NCBI GenBank assembly: GCA_963974915.1
Contig: CAXBES010000009.1
Coordinates: 1 to 64,000 of the forward strand
Reading direction: 5' to 3'
DNA: 64,000 nt
From: CAXBES01 sp963974915
GTDB lineage: Bacteria; Bacteroidota; Bacteroidia; Flavobacteriales; Flavobacteriaceae
The notes under the pieces are model-generated. The model was given only the letters and a program-made list of their open reading frames with translations, was not told where the DNA came from and searched no databases. How positions within the stretch are numbered: position 1 is the first letter of the stretch; each line of letters begins with the position of its first letter. The translations under genes were made by a program, and so were the position numbers. This document shows positions 37,241 to 45,632 of this stretch, piece by piece.

Positions 37241-38254
37241 ATGACCGAAGGCAATTTTGTAGATTACGTTAAAATTCATGTTTCTTCCGGAAAAGGAGGT
37301 CAGGGGAGTGCGCACTTACGCAGAGAAAAATACATCCCAAAAGGAGGTCCCGATGGGGGAGATGGCGGACGCGGCGGACACATAATCCTTAGGGGGAATC
37401 AACATATGTGGACGCTCTTTCATTTAAAACACAAACGTCATTATCGTGCCGAACACGGGGGAGCAGGAAGCAAACAAACCAGTACCGGAGCCGATGGTAA
37501 AGACATTTATATCGATGTACCCCTGGGTACAGTGGTTCGGGATACCGAAACTCAAAATATACTCTTCGAGATCTTAGAAGACGGACAAGAGGTAATTGTC
37601 GCAAAAGGAGGTAAGGGAGGCTTAGGAAATGCCCATTTTAAAAGTTCAACCAATCAGACCCCACGTCATGCCCAACCGGGAATGCCGGGCGAGGAAGCCA
37701 ACATTACCATAGAAATGAAAGTTTTGGCAGATGTTGGGTTAGTAGGATTTCCGAATGCCGGAAAATCTACCCTTCTATCGGTTATTACTGCTGCCAAACC
37801 TAAAATAGCCAATTACGAATTTACCACGCTCAAACCTAATTTGGGTATTGTAGATTACCGCGACCATCAAACTTTTGTGATGGCAGATATTCCGGGAATT
37901 ATCGAAGGTGCTGCCGAAGGTAAAGGACTCGGACATTACTTTCTGCGGCATATAGAGCGTAATTCTACCTTGCTTTTCTTAATACCGGCAGATGCTAAGG
38001 ATATTAAAGAACAGTACGATATTTTGCTTGACGAATTACGGCGTTACAATCCGGAGATGCTGGATAAAGATAGATTGGTAGGTATATCTAAGAGTGATAT
38101 GCTCGATGATGAACTAAAGGCCGAAATGAAGAAAGAGCTTGACAAAGATTTCAAAGGCATTCCGTATTTGTTTTTCTCTGCAGTCGCACAACAAGGTTTG
38201 ATGGAGTTAAAAGACAAGCTTTGGAAGCGACTAAATACCGATGAAAAAATCTAG
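37241..38254 (+). CDS. obg: GTPase Obg (CgtA)
   Basis: 337-residue GTPase tied to 50S ribosome assembly and stress responses. The glycine-rich Obg domain covers about 1-158 (GGPDGGDGGRGGHIIL, AKGGKGGLGNAHF). The G domain has P-loop GFPNAGKST (169-177), switch and DIPGIIEGAAEGKGLG, and a KSD motif for guanine. It lacks the extra C-terminal OCT domain, as usual in this phylum. It is downstream of adk by 57 bases. Confidence 0.96.
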   Translation: MTEGNFVDYVKIHVSSGKGGQGSAHLRREKYIPKGGPDGGDGGRGGHIILRGNQHMWTLFHLKHKRHYRAEHGGAGSKQTSTGADGKDIYIDVPLGTVVRDTETQNILFEILEDGQEVIVAKGGKGGLGNAHFKSSTNQTPRHAQPGMPGEEANITIEMKVLADVGLVGFPNAGKSTLLSVITAAKPKIANYEFTTLKPNLGIVDYRDHQTFVMADIPGIIEGAAEGKGLGHYFLRHIERNSTLLFLIPADAKDIKEQYDILLDELRRYNPEMLDKDRLVGISKSDMLDDELKAEMKKELDKDFKGIPYLFFSAVAQQGLMELKDKLWKRLNTDEKI

Positions 38255-38337
38255 TTTTGAGTCTTTCCGAAAGAAATTTGTCTAAGCAAAATTTCAACCG
38301 ATCGAGGAACAATCACAAAAAATAATCAAGGAATAAT

Positions 38338-39369
38338 ATGAAAAAATTGACGCTCCTAAGTATCACAATACTTATCACTGCCGCTTGTTTTGCACAATGT
38401 CCTACAGAACAAATTTACTTAAGTACTCAAGCCGAAGTGGATGCATTCACAAATAACTATCCTGGATGTTCACAGATTACACATGGATTACGCATCGATG
38501 GTTCAGAAATAACCAACTTAAATGGTCTTGAAGGAATAACTTCAGTTACTGGAGGCGCATTTTCGATACTAACTACTCTCTCTCTAGAATCTTTACACGG
38601 ATTACACAATATTGAAACTATAGATACTGATTTTTATATTAACTATAGTGGAATTTTTAATTTCACCGGATTAGAATCTTTAACTTACATGAGAAATATC
38701 AGTGTAAGCAATAATTCTAATTTAGTATCTTTTGAAGGTCTAGAGAACCTCGAGTTTATAAATGGATTCATTCATATATCTGAAAATGAAAGTTTGGCGA
38801 GTTTTAACGGATTAAATAATTTAAATGGTATAGATGATTACATTGATATAGGCAATAATCAAAGTTTGATTAGCCTTGATGGTTTAGAAAATTTACAATC
38901 CGTACCTTATGTTCGTATATTTTCCAACAATACGCTTGTTTCGATAGCCGGTCTGGAGAATATAGAACCGACACAGTTTGTAATTACTGACAATTTAAAT
39001 TTACCTCAATGTGCAATTGACCCAGTATGTCAACAAATTAATATAAATCCTAATTTTATAGTTGTTGAAAACAATTCAGTTGGTTGCAATACAATTCCCG
39101 AAGTTGAAGCAGGTTGTTTACTTTCAACTTCAGAAGTAAATCTTCTAGAAAATTTTGCGATATATCCCAACCCAGCTTCAAAAATGATACGAATAGCTCG
39201 TTCAGAAGATATAACTTTGAAAAGTGCTACGATCTATTCAATGTTGGGAGAAAAATTGCTTTACTCGTCCCAAGACAAAATTGAGGTTTCAAATCTTTCC
39301 GAAGGAATCTATTTTATTCAAATTATAACAGACAAAGGAAAAACTATAAAGAAGTTTGTTAAAGAATAA
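38338..39369 (+). CDS. Secreted leucine-rich receptor-L-like protein with type IX sorting domain
   Basis: 343-residue predicted surface protein. A signal peptide ends TAACFAQ. The body has about four to five tandem repeats of roughly 24 residues with the pattern SLxSFxGLxNLxxIxxxIxIxxN (around 110-215), like a receptor-L-domain right-handed solenoid. A short Cys-containing segment follows (CAIDPVCQQ, VGCNTI, AGCLL). The tail from NFAIYPNPASK to GIYFIQIITDKGKTIKKFVK is a type A sorting domain. Its ligand is unknown. Confidence 0.82.
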   Translation: MKKLTLLSITILITAACFAQCPTEQIYLSTQAEVDAFTNNYPGCSQITHGLRIDGSEITNLNGLEGITSVTGGAFSILTTLSLESLHGLHNIETIDTDFYINYSGIFNFTGLESLTYMRNISVSNNSNLVSFEGLENLEFINGFIHISENESLASFNGLNNLNGIDDYIDIGNNQSLISLDGLENLQSVPYVRIFSNNTLVSIAGLENIEPTQFVITDNLNLPQCAIDPVCQQININPNFIVVENNSVGCNTIPEVEAGCLLSTSEVNLLENFAIYPNPASKMIRIARSEDITLKSATIYSMLGEKLLYSSQDKIEVSNLSEGIYFIQIITDKGKTIKKFVKE

Positions 39370-39441
39370 CAATTAAAATCTATTGGCTCACTTTTTGTTT
39401 AATTTTACTTCAGTATAAAAGAAAAAATTGTTCAAATTGCT

Positions 39442-39966
39442 ATGAAACTAGTAGGATTAATGCTTCTCACAGTATTTCTTGCGTCCTGTGGCGCTAGTAT
39501 AGCTGTGGATTACGATAAAGAAAAAGATTTTAGTGAATTTACTTCCTATCAATTTTACACCGATATAGATTCGGGTCTCTCCCAACTGGATGATAACCGA
39601 ATTATAAAAGCCATAGATAGTTCCCTTCAAAAAAGAGGTTTTCAAAAAACCAATTCGCCTCAATTTTACGTAAATTTTTATGCCGAAGAAGTGGTTTCTA
39701 ATTCAAGAAATACACTTGGTGTTGGAGTTGGCGGTGGCGGTGGAAACGTGGGTGTAGGCGTTAGCGGAGGAATCCCTATTGGCGGCCGAGTTGTAAATCA
39801 AGAATTAACCATAGATATAGTTGATGCATCTATGGGGCAATCATTAGCCTGGCAAGTCGTTATAGAAGGAGAACTAAAAGAAAAGGCAAGTCCGGAGCAG
39901 AAAGAAGCTTATTATTTTTCGGTGATCGATAAGGCGCTTCAAAAGTTTCCACCCAAGAAAAAGTAG
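39442..39966 (+). CDS. DUF4136-type lipoprotein
   Basis: 174-residue lipoprotein with lipobox FLASC (Cys16). The start of the mature part, DYDKEKDFSEFTSYQFY, is typical of DUF4136 envelope proteins of unknown function. A Gly-rich stretch (GVGVGGGGGNVGVGVSGG) at about 92-112 is probably a flexible loop. The C-terminus is a mixed alpha/beta segment ending in lysines. The TPR gene begins 23 bases after its stop, so the two may be cotranscribed. Confidence 0.8.
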   Translation: MKLVGLMLLTVFLASCGASIAVDYDKEKDFSEFTSYQFYTDIDSGLSQLDDNRIIKAIDSSLQKRGFQKTNSPQFYVNFYAEEVVSNSRNTLGVGVGGGGGNVGVGVSGGIPIGGRVVNQELTIDIVDASMGQSLAWQVVIEGELKEKASPEQKEAYYFSVIDKALQKFPPKKK

Positions 39967-39989
39967 CAACAGATAGAACAATAGGCTAA

Positions 39990-40949
39990 ATGAAAATCTT
40001 CAGTTTAATGGTTTTAATATTTCTTCCCGCGATCATATGGGCTCAAAGCTCATTTAATGAAGGCGAGAAATTCTTTCAGAAGGAAGAATACCAACAAGCC
40101 AAACCATTTTTTCAGAAGCATTTAAGAGAAAATCCAAGCGATAAAAAAACGATAGAGTATCTGGGAGATATTGCGAGTTATGCTAAACAATGGGATACCG
40201 CGATAGAGTATTACGAAACACTGGTAGAAGCAGAGAGCGATAATGCCAATTATCATTTTAAGTACGGTGGCGCATTAGGGATGAAGGCGTTGGAGATCAG
40301 CAAAATTAGAGCGCTAACCTATGTTAGCGATATTAAATTTCACTTCGAAAGAGCGGCAGAGCTAGACCCGGATCATATTGAAGCCAGATGGGCATTGGTT
40401 GAATTCTATATTCAATTACCGGGGTTTATAGGGGGTAGTGAAAAAAAGGCGATTTCCTACGCGAACCAATTGGCAAAGATTTCACCGGTAGATGGGTATT
40501 TGGCCAAGGGCTATATTGCCGAATATAATGACCGACCCAAAGATGCAGAATCGCACTATAAAAATGCAATTAAAGTAGGAGGATCTGCCCATACCTACGA
40601 AAAACTCTCAACCTTATACGAAAACAATAATCGCCCAAAGGAGGCCATTGAAATTTCGGCAAAATCGCTGAAAATTCACAAGAGGAATCAGTTAAATTAT
40701 CAAATTGGAAAGATCGCGGCACAGTATGGTCTCGATGCACAATTGGGCATTAATTGCCTTCGGGTCTATATTGAGAACCACTCGGCCAAGGATGGAGTTC
40801 CAAAAGACTGGGCGTACTTCAGACTCGCCCAAATCTATAAGAATCTGGGTAAAAAGGAAACGGCTCTCGTGTGGATCGATAAAGCGCTAAAGGATCGTCC
40901 GGGTTTTGAGGAAGCGCAAAATGAGAAAGTCTTGATTATGGCTCTGTAA
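39990..40949 (+). CDS. Exported tetratricopeptide repeat protein
   Basis: 319-residue protein with a signal peptide ending PAIIWAQ. It has about six TPR-like units, for example FNEGEKFFQKEEYQQAKPFF, WDTAIEYYETLVEAESDNA and KETALVWIDKALKDRPGFEE. Such proteins act as scaffolds in the periplasm. No enzymatic domain is visible. It follows the DUF4136 lipoprotein gene and precedes a GC-rich intergenic element. Confidence 0.8.
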   Translation: MKIFSLMVLIFLPAIIWAQSSFNEGEKFFQKEEYQQAKPFFQKHLRENPSDKKTIEYLGDIASYAKQWDTAIEYYETLVEAESDNANYHFKYGGALGMKALEISKIRALTYVSDIKFHFERAAELDPDHIEARWALVEFYIQLPGFIGGSEKKAISYANQLAKISPVDGYLAKGYIAEYNDRPKDAESHYKNAIKVGGSAHTYEKLSTLYENNNRPKEAIEISAKSLKIHKRNQLNYQIGKIAAQYGLDAQLGINCLRVYIENHSAKDGVPKDWAYFRLAQIYKNLGKKETALVWIDKALKDRPGFEEAQNEKVLIMAL

Positions 40950-40954
40950 TTTTT

Positions 40955-41090
40955 TTCGGGCAATCCCCGGACCCTCGCTTGCTCCTATGCAAAAGCTTCA
41001 GCGTACGTGGACGCTCCGTCCGGGTCGCGCTATCAACCATAGTTTTGCGTGGCAAAAGCTATTTCCCTCTATCGCTATTGCAAGCTAAAA
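40955..41090. repeat. GC-rich intergenic repeat-like element
   Basis: This stretch is far richer in GC than its surroundings in the part 40957-41035. It contains a small stem GGAC/GTCC (41009-41021) and two copies of GCAAAAGCT (from 40989 and 41052). It resembles GC-rich dispersed intergenic elements often seen in flavobacterial genomes between or after genes. A short open frame through it has no family resemblance and is not called. Confidence 0.45.
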
Positions 41091-41126
41091 CTGTATCTTT
41101 ACATTCTATAAAGTACAATAGTATCT

Positions 41127-42482
41127 ATGAATATACATTTTATAGCGATTGGCGGAAGTGCCATGCATAATCTAGCCATCGCATTACATAATAAAGGAGA
41201 AAAAGTAACAGGAAGTGATGATGAAATATTTGATCCTTCCAAAAGCAGGCTGGCAGCCAAAGGTTTACTTCCCGAAACGTATGGATGGTTCCCGGAGAAG
41301 ATAACAACTGCCGTAGATGCTGTCATTCTCGGTATGCATGCTAAAGCAGACAACCCCGAATTACTCAAAGCAAAAGAACTTGGTATCAAGATCTATTCTT
41401 ACCCCGAGTTTTTATACGATCAATCCAAGAATAAAACACGTGTCGTCATTGGCGGTTCTCATGGAAAAACCACCATCACTTCAATGATCTTGCACGTAAT
41501 GCACTATCATGGAAAAGACGTTGATTATATGGTTGGAGCACAATTAGAAGGTTTTGATGTCATGGTGAAGCTCACTAACACAAACGACTTTATGGTTCTT
41601 GAAGGAGATGAATACTTATCATCCCCCATTGATCGCAGACCAAAATTTCACCTGTATAAACCGAATATTGCTTTATTGAGCGGGATCGCCTGGGACCATA
41701 TCAATGTTTTTCCAACCTACGAAAACTATGTCGAACAGTTTGAAATCTTTCTAAACGAGATCACCAATGGAGGAGCCGTAATTTACAACGAAGAAGACCC
41801 GGAAGTAAAGCGGGTAGTGGAGGCTTCAGAAGCTACCATAAAAAAATATCCCTATGGAACTCCGGAGCATACCATTGAAGAAGGAGAAACGCTACTGGAC
41901 ACGCCCGAAGGGTTAATGCCTATCGAGATATTTGGAAAACACAACCTTAATAATCTGGAGGGAGCAAGATGGATTTGTCAGTTAATGGGCGTAGATGCAG
42001 ACGATTTTTATGAAGCTATTGCTACTTTTAAAGGTGCGAGTAAGCGATTGGAGAAGATCGCGGAAACGAAAACCTCGATCGCATATAAGGACTTTGCCCA
42101 TTCTCCCAGCAAAGTAAAAGCTACGACTCAGGCAGTAAAAAATCAATTTCCCGAGCGAAAATTAATTGCCTGCCTCGAATTGCACACCTATAGTAGCTTG
42201 AATCCGGAGTTTCTAAAAGAGTACAAAGGTGCCTTAGATGCTGCAGATAGTGCCGTAGTGTTCTATTCTCCTCATGCGGTTATGATAAAAAAACTCGAGG
42301 AAATTAAAGGAGACCAAATTGACAAAGCTTTTGGGCGAGAGGATCTGATGGTTTTTACCAATCCGGCCGATTTTAAAACTTATCTTTTTACTCAGGACTT
42401 CGAAAACACTTCTTTGCTTTTAATGAGTAGTGGTAATTACGGCGGTCTTGATTTCGGTGAAGTAAAGAATTATATGCAGTAG
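41127..42482 (+). CDS. mpl: UDP-N-acetylmuramate:L-alanyl-gamma-D-glutamyl-meso-DAP ligase
   Basis: 451-residue Mur-ligase-type enzyme that joins recycled murein tripeptide to UDP-MurNAc. The N-terminal Rossmann motif IAIGGSAMHNLA is typical of Mpl and MurC, and the ATP loop GGSHGKTT is at 109-116. LEGDEYLSSPIDRRPKFHLY, with DEY, separates Mpl from MurC. FAHSPSKVKATTQAVK opens the C-terminal domain. Together with murF elsewhere in the window it shows that both synthesis and recycling routes exist. A near-consensus TATCTTTA lies at 41094. Confidence 0.94.
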   Translation: MNIHFIAIGGSAMHNLAIALHNKGEKVTGSDDEIFDPSKSRLAAKGLLPETYGWFPEKITTAVDAVILGMHAKADNPELLKAKELGIKIYSYPEFLYDQSKNKTRVVIGGSHGKTTITSMILHVMHYHGKDVDYMVGAQLEGFDVMVKLTNTNDFMVLEGDEYLSSPIDRRPKFHLYKPNIALLSGIAWDHINVFPTYENYVEQFEIFLNEITNGGAVIYNEEDPEVKRVVEASEATIKKYPYGTPEHTIEEGETLLDTPEGLMPIEIFGKHNLNNLEGARWICQLMGVDADDFYEAIATFKGASKRLEKIAETKTSIAYKDFAHSPSKVKATTQAVKNQFPERKLIACLELHTYSSLNPEFLKEYKGALDAADSAVVFYSPHAVMIKKLEEIKGDQIDKAFGREDLMVFTNPADFKTYLFTQDFENTSLLLMSSGNYGGLDFGEVKNYMQ

Positions 42483-42503
42483 AAGTAAGAAACTAGTTAA
42501 AAG

Positions 42504-42536
42504 AAAAGCTCCATGCGAATTTCACATGGAGCTTTT
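42504..42536. terminator. Bidirectional terminator after mpl
   Basis: Perfect 12-bp stem AAAAGCTCCATG (42504-42515) and CATGGAGCTTTT (42525-42536) with a 9-base loop. It lies between mpl and the convergent Omp28-type gene and can serve both. Confidence 0.82.
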
Positions 42537-42557
42537 TAATGCAAACTATTAAACAAT

Positions 42558-44261
42558 TTAATTTACAATTATGAATTTTTTAGTCGTGAAATCATTTCCG
42601 TGATATATTTTAACGAAATAGGTCCCCGTTTCTAGTCCGGAAACACTAATTGTCTCCTGTTGTGAAATATCAGATTTCGTAAGCAGTCGCTTTCCTAAAA
42701 TGTCATACACTTCAATAGAGGCGTTTTCAGCATTTACAATATTTAATACATTGTTCGTAGGATTTGGATAGATCGCTATAGTAGTTTGATCAAAATTATC
42801 TACTCCTAAAACTCCATCCGAATTGAAAGGTTTTGTTAGACCAGATCCGTAATTTCCTGTAAATGGTATTATTTCTACCCCATTCGCATCTATTAATGAT
42901 GCTCCACCTGCGCCTAAAATTCCATCCCCGTATGAGTCGTTAAGGTTAAAAGTGATACAATCTGCAGGAAGATGATATCTAAATTCTAAGGTTTGATTGT
43001 TATTTGCAGCAGTAAGTGATTCGGAATACAGTACATTTCCGCTGCCATCTAGAATTTCCCAGGAAATTTCATTTGCATATTGATCTGTAGTGATAGTAAA
43101 ATCTACAGTACCACCGGTATCGATAATACCTTCAAAAATTGTAGCTGCGGTATTATTATCATTGAAATCGTCATTTGCTATACTTACATTGACCATATTA
43201 CTTGGTTGATCAGTATAATTAAGTGCAGGAAGCTCTACCGTAATTCTATCTAAGGAGGGAAGATTGCCGGTCCAGGTATAATTTTGAGCCGCTCCTCCGT
43301 TTATCGAATACGTAAAATCGAGACTCGTGATTGGATCTAAGCCAGAATTTAGAACATTCACTCTCGGAGTTACACTAGTCTCCGAACATGCACTCGCAAG
43401 GTCTTCTAAACCAAGTAAGCTGGCATCGTTGTTTGAAGTTAACGGGTTGATCACCGGAGTAGTTTCATTTCCACTAACAATGTTTTGTGTGGTCTCGGTC
43501 ATAAAAACCACTACATCCAATTCATCATACTCAATGGGAAGTCCGTTTATACTCGAAGGAAAAGTATACGAATAAGTTCGATCTACAAAAGTTGACTGAG
43601 TTGTAGTAGTGATCTCCTCACCCCACTGTCCTGTAGCCAAGTCGATAAGTCTATGTTGGTGGTTATAATTGTTTCCTTGATTTCCACCCGATTGTGGTCC
43701 TAAAGTATTATTCTGGAGAATAGCAACGTTTAAAAAGTTTGTTGGTTCTGGGCTATCTGCCGTATAATATCCTTCCACGTGAATGGACATTGAATTAGTA
43801 GGGATATCGATCGTGGCTTCAACTGCGAGATTCACATAAGAGCTTTCGCTTAAAATAATATTTGCGGCTTGGTTCCAGTTACCTCGACCTAATGCGGTAG
43901 TACCAGAGGCACCCATTTCTAATCCGGGAAAATTACTTCGGTTAATAGTTCCTGCTGGTTATCCGGTAAGTCCGGTTTGATTGGCAATTGCATCACCCCA
44001 TTGTGTTCTAAAATCAGGTTCGTTTGGCCCGGGGGTAGCGAAACCACCCTGGTGTATATTTATTAAAAATACATTGCCCGGATTTGCGTTTTGTAATGCG
44101 TTGGCAATGGCATGACCGTCTGGACAGAATCCACAATGGATTCCTGTAAATTCCTCTAATACCACTTTCCTGTTTTCCGGTGTGGTGCTAACAATAGTTT
44201 GTGCAATGATCCCGGTTGAAAATAAGGATACTGCAATCAATAGTTGTAGTTTTTTGAACAT
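42558..44261 (-). pseudogene. Omp28-type secreted protein interrupted by one in-frame stop
   Basis: One reading frame of about 567 codons is broken only at 43959-43961 by TAA (codon 101). The N-terminal part has a signal peptide (AVSLFSTGIIAQ) and a thioredoxin-like CGFCPDGH motif (Cys43, Cys46). Directly after the stop the same frame continues PAGTINRSNFPGLEMGASG, where the family normally reads GYPAGTINR, so the TAA replaces a Tyr codon. The rest runs on as beta-rich domains and ends in a type A sorting domain (IAIYPNPTNN ... TYFVKIYHG). The frame is intact beyond, so this is a recent nonsense change or a sequencing error. Restarting at the ATG 43916 would give a protein without signal peptide. 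Confidence 0.85.
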
Positions 44262-44398
44262 TTTAATTTTTTTAAGTTTGAGGTTAAATATAACACAAAG
44301 TATTAAGAAAAAAATAAAAAATTCATTATTTAAACCCCTATAAACCCAATAGGAGAAAGGGTTTAGGCGCTTTCAGCTATTCAATTTTAGTTCTTTTT

Positions 44399-45004
44399 TC
44401 AAACCTGTCCAAGATACATTTCACTAATGAATGCCTCCCTGCTTCGTCCCGATTTCGTTACTAATTGATCTTTCGCTCTCATTTGATCTTCCTTACATTT
44501 ATCTTGTGATAATTTAAACTTTCCCTCCCAGTTTGTTACATCGATCTCAAAGGCCTGTATGTAATTTACAAAGCGATCCATAGCATCGTTGTCCTTTTTT
44601 AATACATATTTTTGTTCTTTTCCTTCCAAAAATTTCGTCATATCGATCATTGTATCTTTAGCGGCATCCGGATCGTTAATAAGGGTAACGGTACCCTTTA
44701 TATGAACCATGATATAATTCCATGTTGGTAATTGATTGGTTGTATAAATAGAAGGCGAGATATAGGTGTCGGGACCTCGAAACACCACAGTTACTTCAGC
44801 ACCGTTTTTTAGGCTTTCCACCTGCGGATTTTGCTTGTCAATATGTGCTATGAGCTTACCGCTTTGGTCATTATAAATTAGAGGAATATGAGTAATTACG
44901 GGGTTATTGTCTAAAACCGAAATTAACATTCCTAATGGAAATTCCTTAATCAGTGAGATCATTTTCTGAATATCCCGGGATTGATGATGTGGTGGTGGAT
45001 ACAT
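44399..45004 (-). CDS. FMN-binding negative transcriptional regulator (PaiB-like)
   Basis: 201-residue flavin-binding split-barrel protein of the PaiB group. The N-terminus MYPPPHH is typical, followed by PLGMLISVLDNNPVITHIPL, HIDKQNPQ, VVFRGPDTYISPS and PTWNYIMVHIKG, which are PaiB family blocks. B. subtilis PaiB affects sporulation and protease genes. In this organism a regulatory or flavin-related function is only inferred. It is next to a DUF1569 gene on the same strand (31 bases apart). Confidence 0.87.
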   Translation of the reverse strand: MYPPPHHQSRDIQKMISLIKEFPLGMLISVLDNNPVITHIPLIYNDQSGKLIAHIDKQNPQVESLKNGAEVTVVFRGPDTYISPSIYTTNQLPTWNYIMVHIKGTVTLINDPDAAKDTMIDMTKFLEGKEQKYVLKKDNDAMDRFVNYIQAFEIDVTNWEGKFKLSQDKCKEDQMRAKDQLVTKSGRSREAFISEMYLGQV

Positions 45005-45035
45005 AAATTTGTAAGTGTGCTGAAATCACAATTTG

Positions 45036-45479
45036 TCAGACATTAAACTGTTTTAAATGATGATCAAGATGTTTGTATTGCATCTGTCCCCATTGCTGTT
45101 GGGTAAATTTACCGAAGCCGGGATGTGGATCCCATGTGGTTTGCTCCTTTTTACCTTCAAATTCATTTAATAATGAAACTAGTTCATCTTTAGATGTATT
45201 AAAATCTCGCGGTTCTGTTTCTTTTAAAAATCTTGCTGTTGGGAGATTCTCCCGGAAGGGTTTATCATTATAAAGCATCTTCTTAAATAATAATTGAGCG
45301 AACCAATTTGGCTTCATTCCATAGTCATTCTTACCAAGCATGATATTCAAGGGACCTTGGCAATGATGTAACATTTGTCCGGGAGACATTTTACCCCATT
45401 GTCGCGGCGAATCTTCCGAAAGATTATTAAGCCTCTGTTGTATTTCCGAAAAAGTTGCCTGGTCAAACAGTGATTTCAT
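45036..45479 (-). CDS. DUF1569 (DinB-like) protein
   Basis: 147-residue soluble four-helix protein related to the DinB/YfiT superfamily. Potential metal-binding His residues lie in MLHHC (about 37-41), HPGFGKF and YKHLDHHLKQF at the C-terminus, as in DUF1569. Its substrate is not known; related folds act in thiol transfer. It is in the same direction as the PaiB-like gene downstream, so the two may form an operon. Confidence 0.8.
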   Translation of the reverse strand: MKSLFDQATFSEIQQRLNNLSEDSPRQWGKMSPGQMLHHCQGPLNIMLGKNDYGMKPNWFAQLLFKKMLYNDKPFRENLPTARFLKETEPRDFNTSKDELVSLLNEFEGKKEQTTWDPHPGFGKFTQQQWGQMQYKHLDHHLKQFNV

Positions 45480-45523
45480 ATTTTTCTATTTAAGTTGGTA
45501 TTAAGATACGAACAAAAAAGTAT

Positions 45524-45604
45524 TTAACTTGGATCATCCAATTTGAAATCTGGATAAATGCCATAATTTTCAATCGCTTCGATATTTGTGACGACGATGT
45601 TCAT
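45524..45604 (-). CDS. Possible 26-residue small protein
   Basis: ATG at 45604-45602 opens 26 codons (MNIVVTNIEAIENYGIYPDF, then 6 more) ending in TAA at 45524. It lies 29 bases downstream of the CHAT gene on the same strand. The composition looks protein-like, but the frame is too short to trust. It could be a gene remnant or a spurious frame. Confidence 0.2.
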   Translation of the reverse strand: MNIVVTNIEAIENYGIYPDFKLDDPS

Positions 45605-45632
45605 AAAAAATGAAATTTGTTACAGCAATTTT

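Noticed and set aside
40979..41170. Open frame in the GC-rich element before mpl
   Set aside because: The frame follows the composition of the intergenic element, crosses the mpl start, and is rich in Ser, Arg and Leu with no motif.
43914..43916. ATG at 43916 as the start of an independent gene
   Set aside because: The frame continues in register from the upstream part, has no signal peptide of its own, and the sequence right before it still encodes conserved family residues. It is better explained as the remainder of one interrupted gene.
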